A DNA stretch of 64,000 nucleotides from Nitrosomonas ureae (GCF_900206265.1 NZ_LT907782.1:806001-870000); one strand, 5' to 3'; counted from the stretch's first letter, positions 48,815 through 60,723 are shown. Translations and numbers: made by a program. Notes: generated by a model not told the origin, from the sequence alone.

Positions 48815-50360
48815 CGGAAGGTAGCTGATAGCTCCAGGTTTCACTTAGCGTCTGGTCACCGTTGACTAGCACAGCGCGCATCTCAGTGATTTTCTTCACA
48901 TCTTTCACTTGTATGCGCAACATCAGGCGCCAGCCTTTAATGACCGGGTTGTAACGTGCGCTGCTCTCAACGATCTCACCGTTGTCATCAATACTGGCCT
49001 GAACCGTAACAGGAGTATTCTGCGGTAGCTTCTTCATCTCCGCGCCAGTGAAATCGACGACGAAGGCGATCGTGCCATCAGGCCGACGAATAAGATTGGA
49101 CTGTTTTACATCACCTGTTGAACGACGGGTCTGCATGACGTACGCGTTATCCGGATCATGTAGTTTGTCTTCGTCACGGCTGAAGGTGATGGTGTAGTTG
49201 AAGTTCATCTCTTTACCAGCTTCCGGCAATTGATCCGGCGTCCAGAAAGCGACAATGTTGTCATTGGTTTCGTCGTTGGTCGGAATTTCCACCAGCTCGA
49301 CTCTACCTTTGCCCCATTCCCCTTTCGGCGTTACCCACGCGCTCGGACGTAGATCATAACGGTCATCCAGATCCTCAAAACGCGAGAATTGGCGGCTACG
49401 TTGCAGCAGACCAAAGCCCTGTGGGTTTTCCATGGAAAAACTGCTGATAGCCAAATACTTCGGGTTGTTCAGCGGACGCCAGATCCACTCTCCATTGCCG
49501 GCGTGAATGGAGAGGCCGTTAGAATCATGTAACTCAGGACGGAAGTTTGTCGTCGGAGAAGGCTGGTTAGAGCCAAACAGGAACATGCTCGTCAACGGCG
49601 CAACGCCCAGCTTACCGACCTCATCGCGCAGATAAACTTTCGACTCGACGTCAACCACGATATCGCGATCCAGAATCATGACAAAGCGGTAAGCACCCGT
49701 CGCACGCGGAGAGTCGAGTAGCGCATAGATTGTCAAGTGCTTGTCAGCCGGCTTAGGCCGCTCGATCCAGAATTCTCGGAACCGGGGAAACTCTTCACCG
49801 GAAGGCAGAGCGGTATCGATAGCCAGCCCGCGTGCGGAAAGACCATAAAACTGGTCTGCGCCAATCACGCGGAAATAACTGGCGCCGAGCATACTGAGAA
49901 TTTCGTCGTTTTTATTTTTGCTATTGATCGGATACAGCACTTTGAAGCCGGCAAAACCAAGATCTTGCACCGTGTCTTTGTCATACTCGACATTGCCGAA
50001 ATTGAAATAATCAGAACTGTATTTGATTTTATGTACCGACGTGGCGGTAACTTCATTAATTTCGACAGGCGTATCGAAGTACATGCCCTGGTGGTAAAAC
50101 TCAAGCTTGAATGGAGTCTTCAGATTACTCCAGTAAGCTTTATCATGATTAAACTGAATCTGCTGATAATCCGCATATTTCATAGTGCGGAAAAGGGAAG
50201 GCAAGTTGCTTTTCGGCGCTTCATAGCTTTGGCCAGCTAATAATTGAGCTTGTTTTGCGACATCATCGAAGGTAAAGGCCCAAACCGACGAGGCATGCAG
50301 GGCCAACATCACTGCTGCGCCCACCCAACACATTTTTATCATTTGTGGTTTATGTTTCAT
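48807..50360 (-). CDS. opgG: periplasmic glucans biosynthesis protein OpgG (enterobacterial type)
   Basis: A 517-residue protein with a Sec signal peptide ending in SSVWAF. The mature part ([74 protein letters not shown]) follows E. coli MdoG nearly residue for residue, as recalled. OpgG is a periplasmic enzyme that branches or processes the glucan made by OpgH. AAGGA lies about 8 bases before the ATG. It is the first gene of opgG-opgH, with an 8-base overlap between them. The other enteric partner, opgC, is absent. Horizontal acquisition is inferred. Confidence 0.95.
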   Translation of the reverse strand: MKHKPQMIKMCWVGAAVMLALHASSVWAFTFDDVAKQAQLLAGQSYEAPKSNLPSLFRTMKYADYQQIQFNHDKAYWSNLKTPFKLEFYHQGMYFDTPVEINEVTATSVHKIKYSSDYFNFGNVEYDKDTVQDLGFAGFKVLYPINSKNKNDEILSMLGASYFRVIGADQFYGLSARGLAIDTALPSGEEFPRFREFWIERPKPADKHLTIYALLDSPRATGAYRFVMILDRDIVVDVESKVYLRDEVGKLGVAPLTSMFLFGSNQPSPTTNFRPELHDSNGLSIHAGNGEWIWRPLNNPKYLAISSFSMENPQGFGLLQRSRQFSRFEDLDDRYDLRPSAWVTPKGEWGKGRVELVEIPTNDETNDNIVAFWTPDQLPEAGKEMNFNYTITFSRDEDKLHDPDNAYVMQTRRSTGDVKQSNLIRRPDGTIAFVVDFTGAEMKKLPQNTPVTVQASIDDNGEIVESSARYNPVIKGWRLMLRIQVKDVKKITEMRAVLVNGDQTLSETWSYQLPSDE

Positions 50361-50618
50361 CAGTTCATCCTTTGTGTGCTTATATCGATCCGGTCCATTC
50401 TAATGAAAACTCAGGCAAGCCAGCAACAGAACTCCCGCTTTGTTCAGCGCGCTGCTCATGAATTAAACAAGTAAAAATGCCTCATTTTCACTTTGCGTGA
50501 TTATCAGGTCAAATTCAATCCAGAAATTTTACTTATTAATAGTTCTGTACTTTCTTGCTTGCCACCATTACCGAGCTGGAACTTGGTCAGCTTGGCGATC
50601 TAAGGTGCAGGTGCTTCA
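50361..50618. other. opgG upstream region
   Basis: About 260 bases that should include the opgG promoter (minus strand). I cannot identify -35/-10 boxes with confidence. It ends at the decayed FG-GAP/RTX gene. Confidence 0.35.
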
Positions 50619-51345
50619 TCACGTTAAAATTTTACAATCTGATGCGTATGGTGATGATCTTTGGCTGGCAGTTGAGCACGACATAAGAGTCAATTCATGT
50701 ATCCTGCTAAACCTTATCCAGATGTTCCTTAGAATGTTTGTGTTATCTGATAAATTGATGACACCCTGCACCGTCAACATCAAGGTGTTGTCGCCATTAC
50801 CATACAAGGCGATGGCTTCAATTCCGTGAATTTTGTCGATCACACCCGATAGATCCAAATTAAAGTTGCTTCCGATCAATCCTAAAGTATCAGTACCTGT
50901 ACCACCGTCGACGAACTCGAAATCACCATTCGACATGTGAATGTAATCGTTACCGGCACCACCATCAAACGAATCCGCACCGCCTCGACCGATCATCCGG
51001 TCATTGCCTGCTTCGCCACTGAAGCACTCTGGAGCTTTGGTATCAATAAAATTATCATCTCCAGATGTACCTTGAAAATCCACTTCATCGACTTAGCTGC
51101 TGCAGCCAAAGATCACGTAACTAGAACCCGAACTATTACCATTCGAGTCGGCGCCAAGAACTCCCACAATCAAATCATTAAACTAATATCCATTGATGTC
51201 TCTCGCTCTGCTGACTGAGAAACCTATATACCTTCCTCCGAACACACCATCTAAACGAAAACCGTTATTACCAATTGAGACTGGACATGTTTGTTGCAGA
51301 TTTAAACCTGAGGCCTTGCCAAACACTACATAGCTAGTACGGAAC
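50619..51345 (-). pseudogene. remnant of an FG-GAP/RTX repeat protein
   Basis: On the minus strand a single frame reads SYVVFGKASGLNLQ, NGFRLDG, FSVSRARDINGY, stop (TAG 51183-51185), FNDLIVGVLGADSNGNS, SSYVIFG, stop (TAA 51093-51095), then an open part with RTX repeats (GDDNFIDTKA, GEAGNDRMIGRGGADSFDGG, AGNDYIHMSNGD) and NTLMLTVQGVINLSDNTN. FG-GAP repeats form integrin-like propellers, and GGxGxD nonapeptides bind calcium in large secreted type I proteins. No N-terminus or secretion genes remain, and the C-terminal part loses resemblance after about 50740, so this is a decayed fragment. Confidence 0.8.
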
Positions 51346-51701
51346 AAGAATATCGAATACGAGGTTCGTATATCTGCGAGGGAAACTCAAGGATTTTTAC
51401 GGACTCCAGTGTTGCTGCATATTTTTCACTCCGGGCATCAATTATCAACAGTAAAAACTATGAGGAAATCATCTGCGGATGTTTTGCGCTGCGGAGGGGA
51501 ATTACACACCCAGGCTTTTGGATACAGCAACAAATTGATTATAAGTGTCTATTTATTTCAATTTTCCCATCACATCTATTTTGAGTATTAATCCGGCAGC
51601 ATAAGTTTCACAAATAGAAAAATAAACCTTTTTCACGTATAATTCTTTCTTCAATAACCAAGGCATCCAAACGAGTCTGTCCTGGTTCTGTTTCTCTGAT
51701 T
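51346..51701. other. gap upstream of carA
   Basis: About 355 bases, AT-rich towards the right, with no supported gene. It should contain the carA promoter. Nothing like an arginine or pyrimidine leader or a PyrR site could be identified by eye. Confidence 0.4.
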
Positions 51702-51725
51702 TTGCCAGTTTCCAAGGAGTTTTCT

Positions 51726-52877
51726 GTGTCACAACGACCGCATGCCATCCTAGCGCTCGCCGATGGAACAATTTTTCGTGGCGTGTCTATTGGCATTGAC
51801 GGCATTAAAGCAGGCGAGGTGGCGTTTAATACTGCGATGACCGGTTATCAGGAAATATTGACTGATCCGTCTTATTGTCAGCAAATTATCACCTTGACAT
51901 ATCCACACATCGGCAATACCGGGATCAATCCCGAAGATTTCGAATCCGGCAATATCAACAAGGTTCATGCGGCAGGTTTGGTAATTCGAGATCTTCCGTT
52001 GATGGCAAGCAGCTTTCGCAAAACCCATACTTTATCCGAGTTTCTCCATGAGCAGGGCGTCGTTGCCATTGCTGAAATTGATACCCGCAAGCTGACACGC
52101 ATCCTGCGCGAAAAAGGCGCACAATCGGGCTGCCTCATGGCGGGAGAGGTAGACGAGGAAAAAGCATTACAAACTGCAAGAGAGTTTCCCGGATTGGCCG
52201 GTATGGATCTCGCTAGAGTGGTCAGTTGCCGTCAATCGTATACCTGGACAGAAGGAGAATGGTTATTGGAATCCGGTTTTCAAACTCCGGAAAATTTCCA
52301 GCTTCACGTTGCAGCTTTTGATTTTGGTATCAAGCGCACGATTTTACGCAAATTGGCACAACGCGGTTGCAAGGTAACGGTTTTTCCCGCGCAAACATCC
52401 GCTGATGAAATTTTTGCAATACAACCTGATGGAGTATTTCTCTCTAATGGCCCCGGGGACCCTGAGCCCTGCGATTACGCCATTTCTGCAACCCAATCCC
52501 TATTGAAAAGCAATATCCCGATCTTCGGCATCTGCCTGGGTCACCAATTATTGGGATTGGCTAGCGGCGCACGCACCGTAAAAATGAAATTTGGCCATCA
52601 TGGCGCAAATCACCCAGTACAGGACATCGTCAGTGGGAAAGTTATCATAACCAGTCAGAATCACGGATTTTCAGTGGATGCTGATACGTTGCCTCCCACC
52701 GCACGTATCACGCATGTATCCCTGTTCGATGGCAGTTTGCAAGGTTTTGAATTAATCGACCAACCGGCGTTTTGTTTTCAGGGGCACCCGGAAGCCAGTC
52801 CAGGTCCGCATGAAGCCGACTATCTGTTTGATAAATTCATCAACATGATGCAGCGTTATAAAAATAACCCCCAATAA
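51726..52877 (+). CDS. carA: carbamoyl-phosphate synthase small subunit
   Basis: A 383-residue glutamine amidotransferase subunit. The N-terminal CPSase domain has LADGTIFRG and [17 protein letters not shown]. The class I GATase domain has [16 protein letters not shown] (catalytic Cys) and [18 protein letters not shown] (His, Glu). It supplies ammonia from glutamine to CarB for carbamoyl phosphate (arginine and pyrimidines). The GTG at 51726 has AAGGAG 6 bases upstream, so it is preferred over a TTG at 51702. carB follows after 27 bases. Confidence 0.97.
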   Translation: MSQRPHAILALADGTIFRGVSIGIDGIKAGEVAFNTAMTGYQEILTDPSYCQQIITLTYPHIGNTGINPEDFESGNINKVHAAGLVIRDLPLMASSFRKTHTLSEFLHEQGVVAIAEIDTRKLTRILREKGAQSGCLMAGEVDEEKALQTAREFPGLAGMDLARVVSCRQSYTWTEGEWLLESGFQTPENFQLHVAAFDFGIKRTILRKLAQRGCKVTVFPAQTSADEIFAIQPDGVFLSNGPGDPEPCDYAISATQSLLKSNIPIFGICLGHQLLGLASGARTVKMKFGHHGANHPVQDIVSGKVIITSQNHGFSVDADTLPPTARITHVSLFDGSLQGFELIDQPAFCFQGHPEASPGPHEADYLFDKFINMMQRYKNNPQ

Positions 52878-52904
52878 CCATTACGTGACACCACGTTAGT
52901 AAGC

Positions 52905-55900
52905 ATGCCTAAACGTACCGACATTCAATCCATACTCATCATTGGCGCCGGCCCTATCATCATCGGCCAGGCCTGCGAGTTTGATTATTCCGGCGTACAA
53001 GCCTGCAAGGCTTTGCGAGAGGAAGGTTATCGTATCATTCTGGTTAATTCCAATCCTGCCACCATCATGACTGATCCTGAAATGGCCGATGCCACGTATA
53101 TCGAGCCCATTACCTGGAACATGATCGAGAAAATCATTGCAATTGAAAGACCACAGGCTTTGTTACCCACCATGGGTGGTCAGACTGCGTTGAATTGTGC
53201 GCTGGATCTTGTCAAACACGGAGTATTGGAAAAATATGATGTTGAATTGATCGGCGCTTCGCGTGAAGCCATTGATATGGCGGAAGATCGCGAAAAATTC
53301 AAGCAGGCCATGACACGCATCGGCCTAGGCTCCGCCCGTTCTGCAGTGGCGCACAGCATGGAAGAAGCACTGCAAGTTCAGGCTATGCTGGGCTATCCGG
53401 TCATTATCCGCCCTTCCTTTACCATGGGGGGCAGCGGCGGCGGCATTGCCTACAACCGGGAAGAATTTCTGGATATTTGTGAACGTGGATTGAAAACTTC
53501 TCCCACCAAGGAATTACTGATCGAAGAATCCGTGATCGGCTGGAAAGAGTTTGAAATGGAAGTAGTGCGAGATAAGAACGATAATTGCATCATTGTCTGC
53601 TCTATCGAAAACATCGATCCGATGGGTGTGCATACCGGTGACTCGATTACGGTAGCGCCTGCACAAACACTGACGGATAAAGAATATCAATTGATGCGCA
53701 ATGCATCAATTGCGGTATTGCGTGAAATTGGCGTCGAAACCGGTGGTTCCAATGTTCAGTTTGCCATCAATCCTGACAATGGCCGCATGCTGGTAATCGA
53801 GATGAATCCGCGGGTTTCGCGTTCTTCCGCCTTAGCATCTAAAGCCACCGGGTTTCCGATTGCCAAAATTGCAGCCAAGCTCGCGGTTGGTTACACCTTG
53901 AATGAATTAGGGAATGACATCACTGGCGGAATTACACCTGCCTCGTTTGAACCAACGATTGATTACGTTGTTACCAAAGTACCCCGCTTTGCTTTTGAAA
54001 AATTCCCGCAAACCAATGATCGCCTGACGACACAAATGAAATCCGTCGGTGAAGTCATGGCAATCGGACGCACGTTTCAGGAATCCTTACAAAAAGCCTT
54101 GCGCGGACTGGAGACCGGTGTTGATGGGCTGGATGAAAAAACCGACAACCTGGAAAGCATCCAAACTGAGCTGGCCAATCCTGGTCCAGAGCGAATCTGG
54201 TATGTCGCCGATGCTTTCCGTCACAATCTTTCATTGGAAGAAATTCATCAGTTAACACATATCGATATTTGGTTTTTGGCGCAAATCGAAGACCTGATTA
54301 AACAAGAACGAGCATTGGCGGAAATTAAGCTAGAAGCACTGGATAAACAAGTATTACGTAAACTGAAGCGTAGTGGTTTTTCCGATCGGCGATTAGCCAA
54401 ACTGCTCTGCACTGATCAAACCGCAGTTCGTAAACAACGACACCAGCTTAACTTGCATCCGGTCTACAAACGCGTTGATACCTGTGCTGCGGAATTTGCT
54501 ACCAGCACAGCTTATCTGTACTCGACTTACGAAGATGAATGCGAATCTTACCCCACGGATAAAAAGAAAATTATGGTTCTGGGTGGTGGCCCTAATCGTA
54601 TCGGTCAAGGGATAGAATTTGATTATTGTTGCGTTCACGCCGCCTTAGCGCTACGAGAAGACGGTTTTGAAACCATCATGGTTAATTGCAACCCGGAAAC
54701 CGTCTCCACCGATTATGACACGTCAGATCGATTATATTTTGAACCACTGACATTGGAGGATGTACTCGAAATCGTCGCTGTGGAGAAACCTGATGGCGTA
54801 ATTGTACAGTATGGCGGGCAAACGCCCCTTAAACTCGCGCGCGACCTGGAAACCAATGGCGTATCGATTATTGGTACCAGTCCGGACATGATCGATTGCG
54901 CCGAAGATCGCGAGCGCTTTCAGAAAATGCTGCAGCAATTAGGCTTAATCCAACCCCCCAACCGCACTGTACGTAATCCCGAAGAGGCTCTGATCGCCGC
55001 CGAGGAAATTGGCTACCCGTTAGTAGTACGACCCAGTTATGTATTGGGCGGGCGGGCTATGGAAATAGTACACGAGAGAGCCGATCTGGAACGTTATATG
55101 CGCGAAGCCGTCAAGGTTTCCAATGATTCTCCTGTATTATTAGATCATTTTCTTACGCACGCTACCGAGGTCGATGTCGATGCGATTTGTGACGGGAAAA
55201 CAGTTCTGATTGGCGGCATTATGGAACATATTGAACAAGCAGGTGTACATTCCGGTGATTCTGCGTGTTCGCTGCCCACCTTTAATTTACAGCCCGAAAT
55301 ACTGGATGAGTTACGTCGGCAAACTGCTGAAATGGCACGCATGCTGAATGTCGTTGGACTGATGAATGTACAATTTGCGATTCAAGACGATACGGTTTAT
55401 GTACTTGAAGTCAATCCCCGGGCGTCGCGTACTGTACCTTTCATCTCCAAAGCAACCGGTCTTCAACTGGCCAAAATTTCGGCGCGCTGCATGACGGGAA
55501 GATCTTTAATTGAGCAAAATATTACCCACGAAGTAATTCCATCATACTATTCTGTCAAAGAAGCTGTTTTTCCCTTTATAAAACTTCCCGGTGTTGATAC
55601 GATATTGGGTCCAGAAATGAAGTCGACCGGGGAAGTGATGGGTATGGGGTCCACTTTTGCGGAAGCTTTTGTTAAATCCCAATTAGCAACCGATGTTCGC
55701 CTGCCTGCTTCCGGAAAAATTTTTATTAGTGTGCGACGCTCGGATAAATTGCATGCGGTTGAAATTGCACGCAACCTTGCAGAACTTGGTTTCACTCTAT
55801 ATGCGACGCGAGGCACAGCTGCTGCCATTACAGAAGCCGGAATAGAAGTCATCATCATCAATAAGGTTGCTGAAGGGCGGCCGCACATTGTTGACATGAT

Positions 55901-56108
55901 TAAAAATGGTGAAATCAGTTTGATTATTAACACTGTAAAGAATCAGCGTAGTGCGATACGGGATTCATATTCAATTCGCCATGCTGCACTTCAGGCGAAA
56001 GTAACTTACTATACAACTTTAGCCGGTGCACGCGCTGCCTGTGTAGGCATCACTAACAAACGTGAATTGCAGGTTTATAATTTACAAAAAATGCATATAC
56101 AACTCTAA
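52905..56108 (+). CDS. carB: carbamoyl-phosphate synthase large subunit
   Basis: A 1067-residue protein with the expected duplicated ATP-grasp layout. The first half begins [24 protein letters not shown] and has [16 protein letters not shown]. The second half begins [20 protein letters not shown] and has [14 protein letters not shown]. The C-terminal MGS-like allosteric domain has [16 protein letters not shown]. It makes carbamoyl phosphate from bicarbonate, ammonia and two ATP. It lies in the carA-carB-greA cluster typical of betaproteobacteria. Full length, no disruption. Confidence 0.97.
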   Translation: MPKRTDIQSILIIGAGPIIIGQACEFDYSGVQACKALREEGYRIILVNSNPATIMTDPEMADATYIEPITWNMIEKIIAIERPQALLPTMGGQTALNCALDLVKHGVLEKYDVELIGASREAIDMAEDREKFKQAMTRIGLGSARSAVAHSMEEALQVQAMLGYPVIIRPSFTMGGSGGGIAYNREEFLDICERGLKTSPTKELLIEESVIGWKEFEMEVVRDKNDNCIIVCSIENIDPMGVHTGDSITVAPAQTLTDKEYQLMRNASIAVLREIGVETGGSNVQFAINPDNGRMLVIEMNPRVSRSSALASKATGFPIAKIAAKLAVGYTLNELGNDITGGITPASFEPTIDYVVTKVPRFAFEKFPQTNDRLTTQMKSVGEVMAIGRTFQESLQKALRGLETGVDGLDEKTDNLESIQTELANPGPERIWYVADAFRHNLSLEEIHQLTHIDIWFLAQIEDLIKQERALAEIKLEALDKQVLRKLKRSGFSDRRLAKLLCTDQTAVRKQRHQLNLHPVYKRVDTCAAEFATSTAYLYSTYEDECESYPTDKKKIMVLGGGPNRIGQGIEFDYCCVHAALALREDGFETIMVNCNPETVSTDYDTSDRLYFEPLTLEDVLEIVAVEKPDGVIVQYGGQTPLKLARDLETNGVSIIGTSPDMIDCAEDRERFQKMLQQLGLIQPPNRTVRNPEEALIAAEEIGYPLVVRPSYVLGGRAMEIVHERADLERYMREAVKVSNDSPVLLDHFLTHATEVDVDAICDGKTVLIGGIMEHIEQAGVHSGDSACSLPTFNLQPEILDELRRQTAEMARMLNVVGLMNVQFAIQDDTVYVLEVNPRASRTVPFISKATGLQLAKISARCMTGRSLIEQNITHEVIPSYYSVKEAVFPFIKLPGVDTILGPEMKSTGEVMGMGSTFAEAFVKSQLATDVRLPASGKIFISVRRSDKLHAVEIARNLAELGFTLYATRGTAAAITEAGIEVIIINKVAEGRPHIVDMIKNGEISLIINTVKNQRSAIRDSYSIRHAALQAKVTYYTTLAGARAACVGITNKRELQVYNLQKMHIQL

Positions 56109-56170
56109 GCATAGATGAAATTGGATTCGACTTTTAGAAACAGGATAAAAATGAAAGGTAAAAAATTACA

Positions 56171-56647
56171 ATGAGTACTATTCCGTTAACCGTGGCTGGA
56201 GCTGAAGCATTGCGTAAAGAATTGCATGATATGAAAACGATTCACCGTCCTGCCGTTATTGCCGCAATTGCAGAAGCACGTGCTCATGGTGACCTTTCAG
56301 AAAATGCTGAATATGATGCTGCCAAGGAAAAACAAGGGTTTATTGAAGGACGTATCGCCGAACTGGAAAGTAAACTTTCTAGTGCGCAGATTATTAATCC
56401 GGCTCTCATCAATGCGGATGGTGCTTGTGTTTTTGGCGCTACAGTTGAACTGGAGGATTTGCAAAATAGCGAAGTGGTAACTTATCAAATCGTAGGAGAT
56501 GATGAAGCTAACATTAAGGATGGAAAAATATCCATCAGTTCTCCCATTTCGCGTGCGCTTATTGGTAAATATGCAGGGGATATTGCAGAAGTTCATGCGC
56601 CTAGCGGTATTCGTGAATACGAAATATTGGATGTCAAATACATCTAA
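56171..56647 (+). CDS. greA: transcription elongation factor GreA
   Basis: A 158-residue protein: an N-terminal coiled coil ([18 protein letters not shown] to [20 protein letters not shown]) with the acidic DLSENAEYD tip that enters the RNA polymerase channel, and a C-terminal FKBP-like domain ending [15 protein letters not shown] and YEILDVKYI. It promotes transcript cleavage in backtracked complexes. The start ATG at 56171 has AAAGG upstream. It follows carB by 62 bases and converges on yhbY with only 15 bases between. Confidence 0.95.
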   Translation: MSTIPLTVAGAEALRKELHDMKTIHRPAVIAAIAEARAHGDLSENAEYDAAKEKQGFIEGRIAELESKLSSAQIINPALINADGACVFGATVELEDLQNSEVVTYQIVGDDEANIKDGKISISSPISRALIGKYAGDIAEVHAPSGIREYEILDVKYI

Positions 56648-56662
56648 ATATTGCTATCAAAT

Positions 56663-57016
56663 TCAGTTCTGGAAACTTCGCTTGGTGCGAAAAGATGGGC
56701 TGGTCTTTTTTTGTGATGAACGCTCCTGCTGCTTTTCAGCCTCTTCTGGCCGAGGTCGATAAATAATAAAAACTTTACCAATATGCTGCACAGGTGCAGC
56801 ATTTAACAGTTGGCATATCTTTTCAAACAATTCATTTCTGACAATCCGATCATCTATCAGTACCCTGATCTTAATTAATTCATGGCTTGAAAGTCCACGA
56901 TCTAATTCTTCTATAACACTAGGGGATAATCCTGATTTTCCAATCATCACAACTGGATTCAACGCATGCGCTTGTGCTTTTAATTCACGCCGATGAGCAA
57001 TAGTTAGTGTTAACAT
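56663..57016 (-). CDS. yhbY: YhbY family RNA-binding protein
   Basis: A 117-residue protein with a CRS1-YhbY domain: LTIAHRRELKAQAHALNPVV, the GKSGLSPSVIEELDRGL block (GxxG-like loop), then HELIKIRV and IGKVFIIYRP. Lys/Arg/Ser-rich tail (QQERSSQKKT). In E. coli it associates with pre-50S particles. It is divergent from rlmE with only 30 bases between start codons, so the two promoters overlap. This pairing is conserved in many proteobacteria. Confidence 0.93.
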   Translation of the reverse strand: MLTLTIAHRRELKAQAHALNPVVMIGKSGLSPSVIEELDRGLSSHELIKIRVLIDDRIVRNELFEKICQLLNAAPVQHIGKVFIIYRPRPEEAEKQQERSSQKKTSPSFRTKRSFQN

Positions 57017-57046
57017 AAATTCTCTTAAAACGCGTTATTCTACTAG

Positions 57047-57664
57047 ATGAAACGGGCCAAAACCAGTAAAGCTTGGATGAAGGAGCATGTTAATGATTTT
57101 TTTGTCAAACAAGCAAAGAAAGAGGGATATCGTTCCCGTGCTGCGTATAAATTGCTTGAAATTACTGAAAAAGATCAAATACTAAAACCAGGATTGACTG
57201 TCGTTGATTTAGGCGCAGCACCCGGCAGCTGGTCTCAAGTAGTCAGCCATAAAATAGGTCGCGGTGGCAAAGTTATTGCGGTGGATATTCTTGAGATGGC
57301 ACCGTTACCCGGTGTAGAATTTATTCAAGGTGATTTTAGAGAAGAATACGCCATCGTCGAATTAAAAAAACATTTAGGAAACGATCAACTCGATCTTGTC
57401 ATTTCAGATATGTCACCCAATATGAGTGGAATCGTTATCAGCGACCAGGCCAGAAGTATGTATTTAGCAGAACTGGCGTTAGCTTTCGCAATGGAACAAC
57501 TGAACTATGGTGGAAATTTTCTAGTCAAAGCTTTTCAAGGCAGGGATTTCGATCAATTCCTTTTCGATATGCGTGCTGGATTTAAAAATGTGATTATACG
57601 AAAACCTAAAGCATCGCGCGGTCGCAGTAATGAATTGTATTTATTGGGGTTAGGGAAAAAGTAA
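57047..57664 (+). CDS. rlmE: 23S rRNA 2'-O-methyltransferase RlmE
   Basis: A 205-residue FtsJ/RrmJ-family enzyme. The SAM site is VVDLGAAPGSWSQVV and the catalytic K-D-K-E set is represented by RSRAAYKL, LVISDMSPNMSG, FLVKAFQG and SNELYLLG. It methylates U2552 of 23S rRNA late in 50S assembly. There is no clear Shine-Dalgarno sequence before the ATG. It precedes ftsH by 171 bases, as is usual. Confidence 0.95.
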   Translation: MKRAKTSKAWMKEHVNDFFVKQAKKEGYRSRAAYKLLEITEKDQILKPGLTVVDLGAAPGSWSQVVSHKIGRGGKVIAVDILEMAPLPGVEFIQGDFREEYAIVELKKHLGNDQLDLVISDMSPNMSGIVISDQARSMYLAELALAFAMEQLNYGGNFLVKAFQGRDFDQFLFDMRAGFKNVIIRKPKASRGRSNELYLLGLGKK

Positions 57665-57835
57665 TCATTAAAATCGATCAGAAATGAATGGATCCCTCCA
57701 GTGATTATGATAAAAGTTAGTAGTAGGATGAGAATCCGATAGCACATTTATTATTAAAAACGAACTATTCTGTTATAGTAAAGAGAAGTTAGAGTAACTA
57801 ATTGATGATTTTTAGGTGCAAACCAAGGAGCTATC

Positions 57836-59752
57836 TTGAATAACTTAATTAAAAACATGGCCATTTGGCTGGTAATTGCACTAGTGTTGATGACTGTATT
57901 TAATCAGTTCAGCGTTCGTCAACCGACGCAAGTGCCTATGGAATACTCGCAATTTATAACCGAACTGAATCAAGGCAGAATTGCTAAAGTTATTATCGAA
58001 GGGCGCACACTTAAAGGGACAAAGTCTGATGGCCGGCGTTTCACAACATACGCGCCATCCGATCCTTGGATGGTAAGTGATCTGTTGAAAGCTGGTGTTA
58101 TTGTTGAAGCAAAACCGGAAGAAGAGCCCTCTATGTTGATGAGCATCTTTATTTCATGGTTCCCAATGCTTCTGCTGATAGCCGTATGGATATTTTTTAT
58201 GCGCCAAATGCAGGGTGGCGGGCGTAATGGTGGCGCATTCTCATTTGGCAAAAGTAAAGCACGCATGCTCGACAAATCAGCCAATACCGTAACCTTTAAT
58301 GACGTTGCCGGTTGCGAGGAAGCTAAAGAAGAGGTTGCTGAACTGGTTGAATTCCTGCGCGACCCTACAAAATTCCAGAAACTGGGGGGGCGAATCCCGC
58401 GCGGTGTATTGATGGTCGGTAGTCCGGGAACCGGAAAAACGTTGCTTGCTCGAGCTATTGCTGGAGAAGCTCAGGTACCGTTCTTTAGTATTTCCGGCTC
58501 GGATTTCGTTGAAATGTTTGTCGGTGTAGGCGCATCCAGAGTTCGTGATATGTTTGAGCAAGCCAAAAAACATGCGCCCTGCATTATTTTTATCGATGAG
58601 ATTGATGCAGTAGGTCGTCAGCGTGGCGCTGGTCTAGGTGGCGGAAATGATGAACGCGAACAAACTCTTAATCAGTTATTGGTAGAAATGGATGGGTTTG
58701 AAGGTGCCATGGGCGTGATTGTAATCGCTGCAACTAACCGCCCCGATGTATTGGATCCAGCTTTGTTACGCCCCGGTCGTTTTGACCGTCAAGTAACGGT
58801 GCCATTACCTGATATTCGGGGACGCGAGCAAATTCTGCATGTTCATATGCGCAAAGTTCCGCTGTCACCTGATGTAAAAGCAGATATTCTTGCGCGTGGT
58901 ACGCCGGGTATGTCGGGTGCCGATTTGGCGAACTTAGTCAATGAAGCGGCGCTGTTTGCGGCTCGAAGTAACAAACGCCTGGTGGATATGGATGACTTTG
59001 AGCGTGCTAAAGACAAAATATTTATGGGCGCAGAACGACGCTCAATGGTTATGCCTGAGCATGAGCGTAGAAATACTGCTTATCATGAATCTGGACATGC
59101 AGTTGTAGCACAGCTATTACCAAAAACTGACCCCGTACATAAAGTAACAATCATCCCAAGGGGTCGCGCTTTGGGCGTAACCATGCAACTGCCGACAGAA
59201 GATCGTTTCAGCATGGAGCGCGAGGAAATACTACAAAGGATTTCGGTAATGTTTGGCGGGCGCATAGCCGAAGAAGTTTTCATGAAGCAAATGACCACAG
59301 GTGCATCTAATGATTTTGAGCGCGCGACAGACTTAGCACGCCAAATGGTAACTCAGTGGGGAATGTCAGACGAACTTGGCCCAATGGTTTATGGTGAAAA
59401 TGAAGGCGAAGTTTTTCTTGGTCGCTCAGTAACTACTCATAAAAACATGAGTGAAGCAACCATGCAAAAAGTTGATGCAGAAGTTCGCCGCATAGTCGAT
59501 GAACAATATGCTATTGCACGCAAACTCATTGAAGAAAACAAAGACAAAATTGAGGCCATGACTCAAGCTTTACTGGAATGGGAAACGATTGATAGTGATC
59601 AGATCAAGGATATCATGGAAGGTCGTCCGCCGCGTCCGCCCAAACCACCGCAAATCATGTCTTCAACTGCAAACGATGGGTCTTCAACGGAAGAAACTGA
59701 AGAGCCAGATGAATCTCAGGCACCGCGAGAAGTGGCGAAAGAAACTGATTAA
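57836..59752 (+). CDS. ftsH: ATP-dependent zinc metalloprotease FtsH
   Basis: A 638-residue membrane protease. Two N-terminal transmembrane segments (about residues 8-24 and 100-120), then an AAA+ domain with [15 protein letters not shown] (Walker A), [11 protein letters not shown] (Walker B) and [16 protein letters not shown] (SRH). The protease domain has HESGHAVV (HExxH). It degrades membrane and regulatory proteins. The start is TTG at 57836 with AAGGAG 5 bases upstream. The Pro/Glu-rich tail is common in betaproteobacteria. A strong terminator follows at 59775-59811. Confidence 0.97.
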   Translation: MNNLIKNMAIWLVIALVLMTVFNQFSVRQPTQVPMEYSQFITELNQGRIAKVIIEGRTLKGTKSDGRRFTTYAPSDPWMVSDLLKAGVIVEAKPEEEPSMLMSIFISWFPMLLLIAVWIFFMRQMQGGGRNGGAFSFGKSKARMLDKSANTVTFNDVAGCEEAKEEVAELVEFLRDPTKFQKLGGRIPRGVLMVGSPGTGKTLLARAIAGEAQVPFFSISGSDFVEMFVGVGASRVRDMFEQAKKHAPCIIFIDEIDAVGRQRGAGLGGGNDEREQTLNQLLVEMDGFEGAMGVIVIAATNRPDVLDPALLRPGRFDRQVTVPLPDIRGREQILHVHMRKVPLSPDVKADILARGTPGMSGADLANLVNEAALFAARSNKRLVDMDDFERAKDKIFMGAERRSMVMPEHERRNTAYHESGHAVVAQLLPKTDPVHKVTIIPRGRALGVTMQLPTEDRFSMEREEILQRISVMFGGRIAEEVFMKQMTTGASNDFERATDLARQMVTQWGMSDELGPMVYGENEGEVFLGRSVTTHKNMSEATMQKVDAEVRRIVDEQYAIARKLIEENKDKIEAMTQALLEWETIDSDQIKDIMEGRPPRPPKPPQIMSSTANDGSSTEETEEPDESQAPREVAKETD

Positions 59753-59774
59753 CCATTGATAACTTTATTTAATT

Positions 59775-59811
59775 AACGGGATATGATTTTATAAAATCAT
59801 ATCCCGTTTTT
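59775..59811 (+). terminator. intrinsic terminator after ftsH
   Basis: aacgggatatgatttt pairs with aaaatcatatcccgtt (16-bp stem, tiny loop) and is followed by a T-tract (59806-59811). It begins 22 bases after the ftsH stop, and folP follows shortly, so folP likely needs its own promoter or read-through. Confidence 0.85.
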
Positions 59812-59833
59812 AATTACTCGTTCACTTTTTACT

Positions 59834-60667
59834 GTGCCTTCATTCCCTCACGATTTTATCGCTTCATCCAGCCATCCGTTGATAATGGGTATTATTAACG
59901 TAACACCTGATTCCTTCTCAGATGGCGGGCTTTTTTTATCCACCCGGAAAGCCATTGCGCATGCAAAAAACCTCATTGACGAAGGTGCTGATATTCTTGA
60001 TATTGGCGGAGAATCAACACGCCCCGGAAGCCAGTATGTCAATATCGATGAAGAATTAATGCGCGTTATACCCGTACTGGAAGCCCTTGCAGACACTGGC
60101 ATTCCTATTTCCATAGATACTTCCAAACCGGAGGTGATGAAACATGCAATCGAAGCGGGAGCTTTTATGATTAATGATGTCAATGCACTGCGCAACCCAG
60201 GAGCGCTGGAAGCGATAGCACCGCATAGGCATGTACAGGTTTGTTTGATGCATATGCAAGGCACACCCCAAAAGATGCAAACCAATCCGCAATACAGAGA
60301 TGTGGTCTCTGAAGTAAAAGATTTTTTACAACAGCGGATACAAGCGGCAAACGCGGCAGGTATTACACTTAACCGGCTGGTTATCGATCCCGGTTTTGGG
60401 TTTGGCAAAACATTGCAACATAATCTTTCATTACTTAATCAACTCAATGAATTCACCGCACTGAGCACACCGATATTAGCAGGCTTGTCCCGCAAATCCA
60501 TGCTGGGCGCAATTACCGGAAACAATGTAGATCAGCGGCTGCATGAAAGTGTTGCCGCAGCCTTGCTTGCTGTAATTAAAGGTGCCAAAATTGTGCGTGT
60601 GCATGATGTCAAAGCAAGTAAAGCAGCTCTTGCTATCTACAATGCCTTGCGGGATTGCGATAGCTAG
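59834..60667 (+). CDS. folP: dihydropteroate synthase
   Basis: A 277-residue TIM-barrel enzyme joining p-aminobenzoate to 6-hydroxymethyldihydropterin pyrophosphate. Signatures: MGIINVTPDSFSDGG, GADILDIGGESTRPGS, SIDTSKPEVMKHAIEAGA and FVIDPGFGFGKTLQHN-like LVIDPGFGFGKTLQHN. The start is GTG at 59834; no clear Shine-Dalgarno sequence is visible. It lies between ftsH and glmM in the standard order. Confidence 0.95.
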   Translation: MPSFPHDFIASSSHPLIMGIINVTPDSFSDGGLFLSTRKAIAHAKNLIDEGADILDIGGESTRPGSQYVNIDEELMRVIPVLEALADTGIPISIDTSKPEVMKHAIEAGAFMINDVNALRNPGALEAIAPHRHVQVCLMHMQGTPQKMQTNPQYRDVVSEVKDFLQQRIQAANAAGITLNRLVIDPGFGFGKTLQHNLSLLNQLNEFTALSTPILAGLSRKSMLGAITGNNVDQRLHESVAAALLAVIKGAKIVRVHDVKASKAALAIYNALRDCDS

Positions 60668-60723
60668 CTAGATCAGTAAACTGCTTGTGGCGTTTTGTTT
60701 ATCCTCAATCATAATTTCATAAC

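Noticed and set aside
46286..50360. Contamination as the explanation for the enterobacterial-looking opgGH
   Set aside because: The sequence runs without a break into non-enteric flanks on both sides. I cannot exclude a chimeric contig without reads, so this is listed as a check rather than a conclusion.
50937..51218. A plus-strand ORF opposite the FG-GAP/RTX remnant
   Set aside because: The minus strand clearly carries FG-GAP and RTX repeats, so the plus-strand frame is a shadow.
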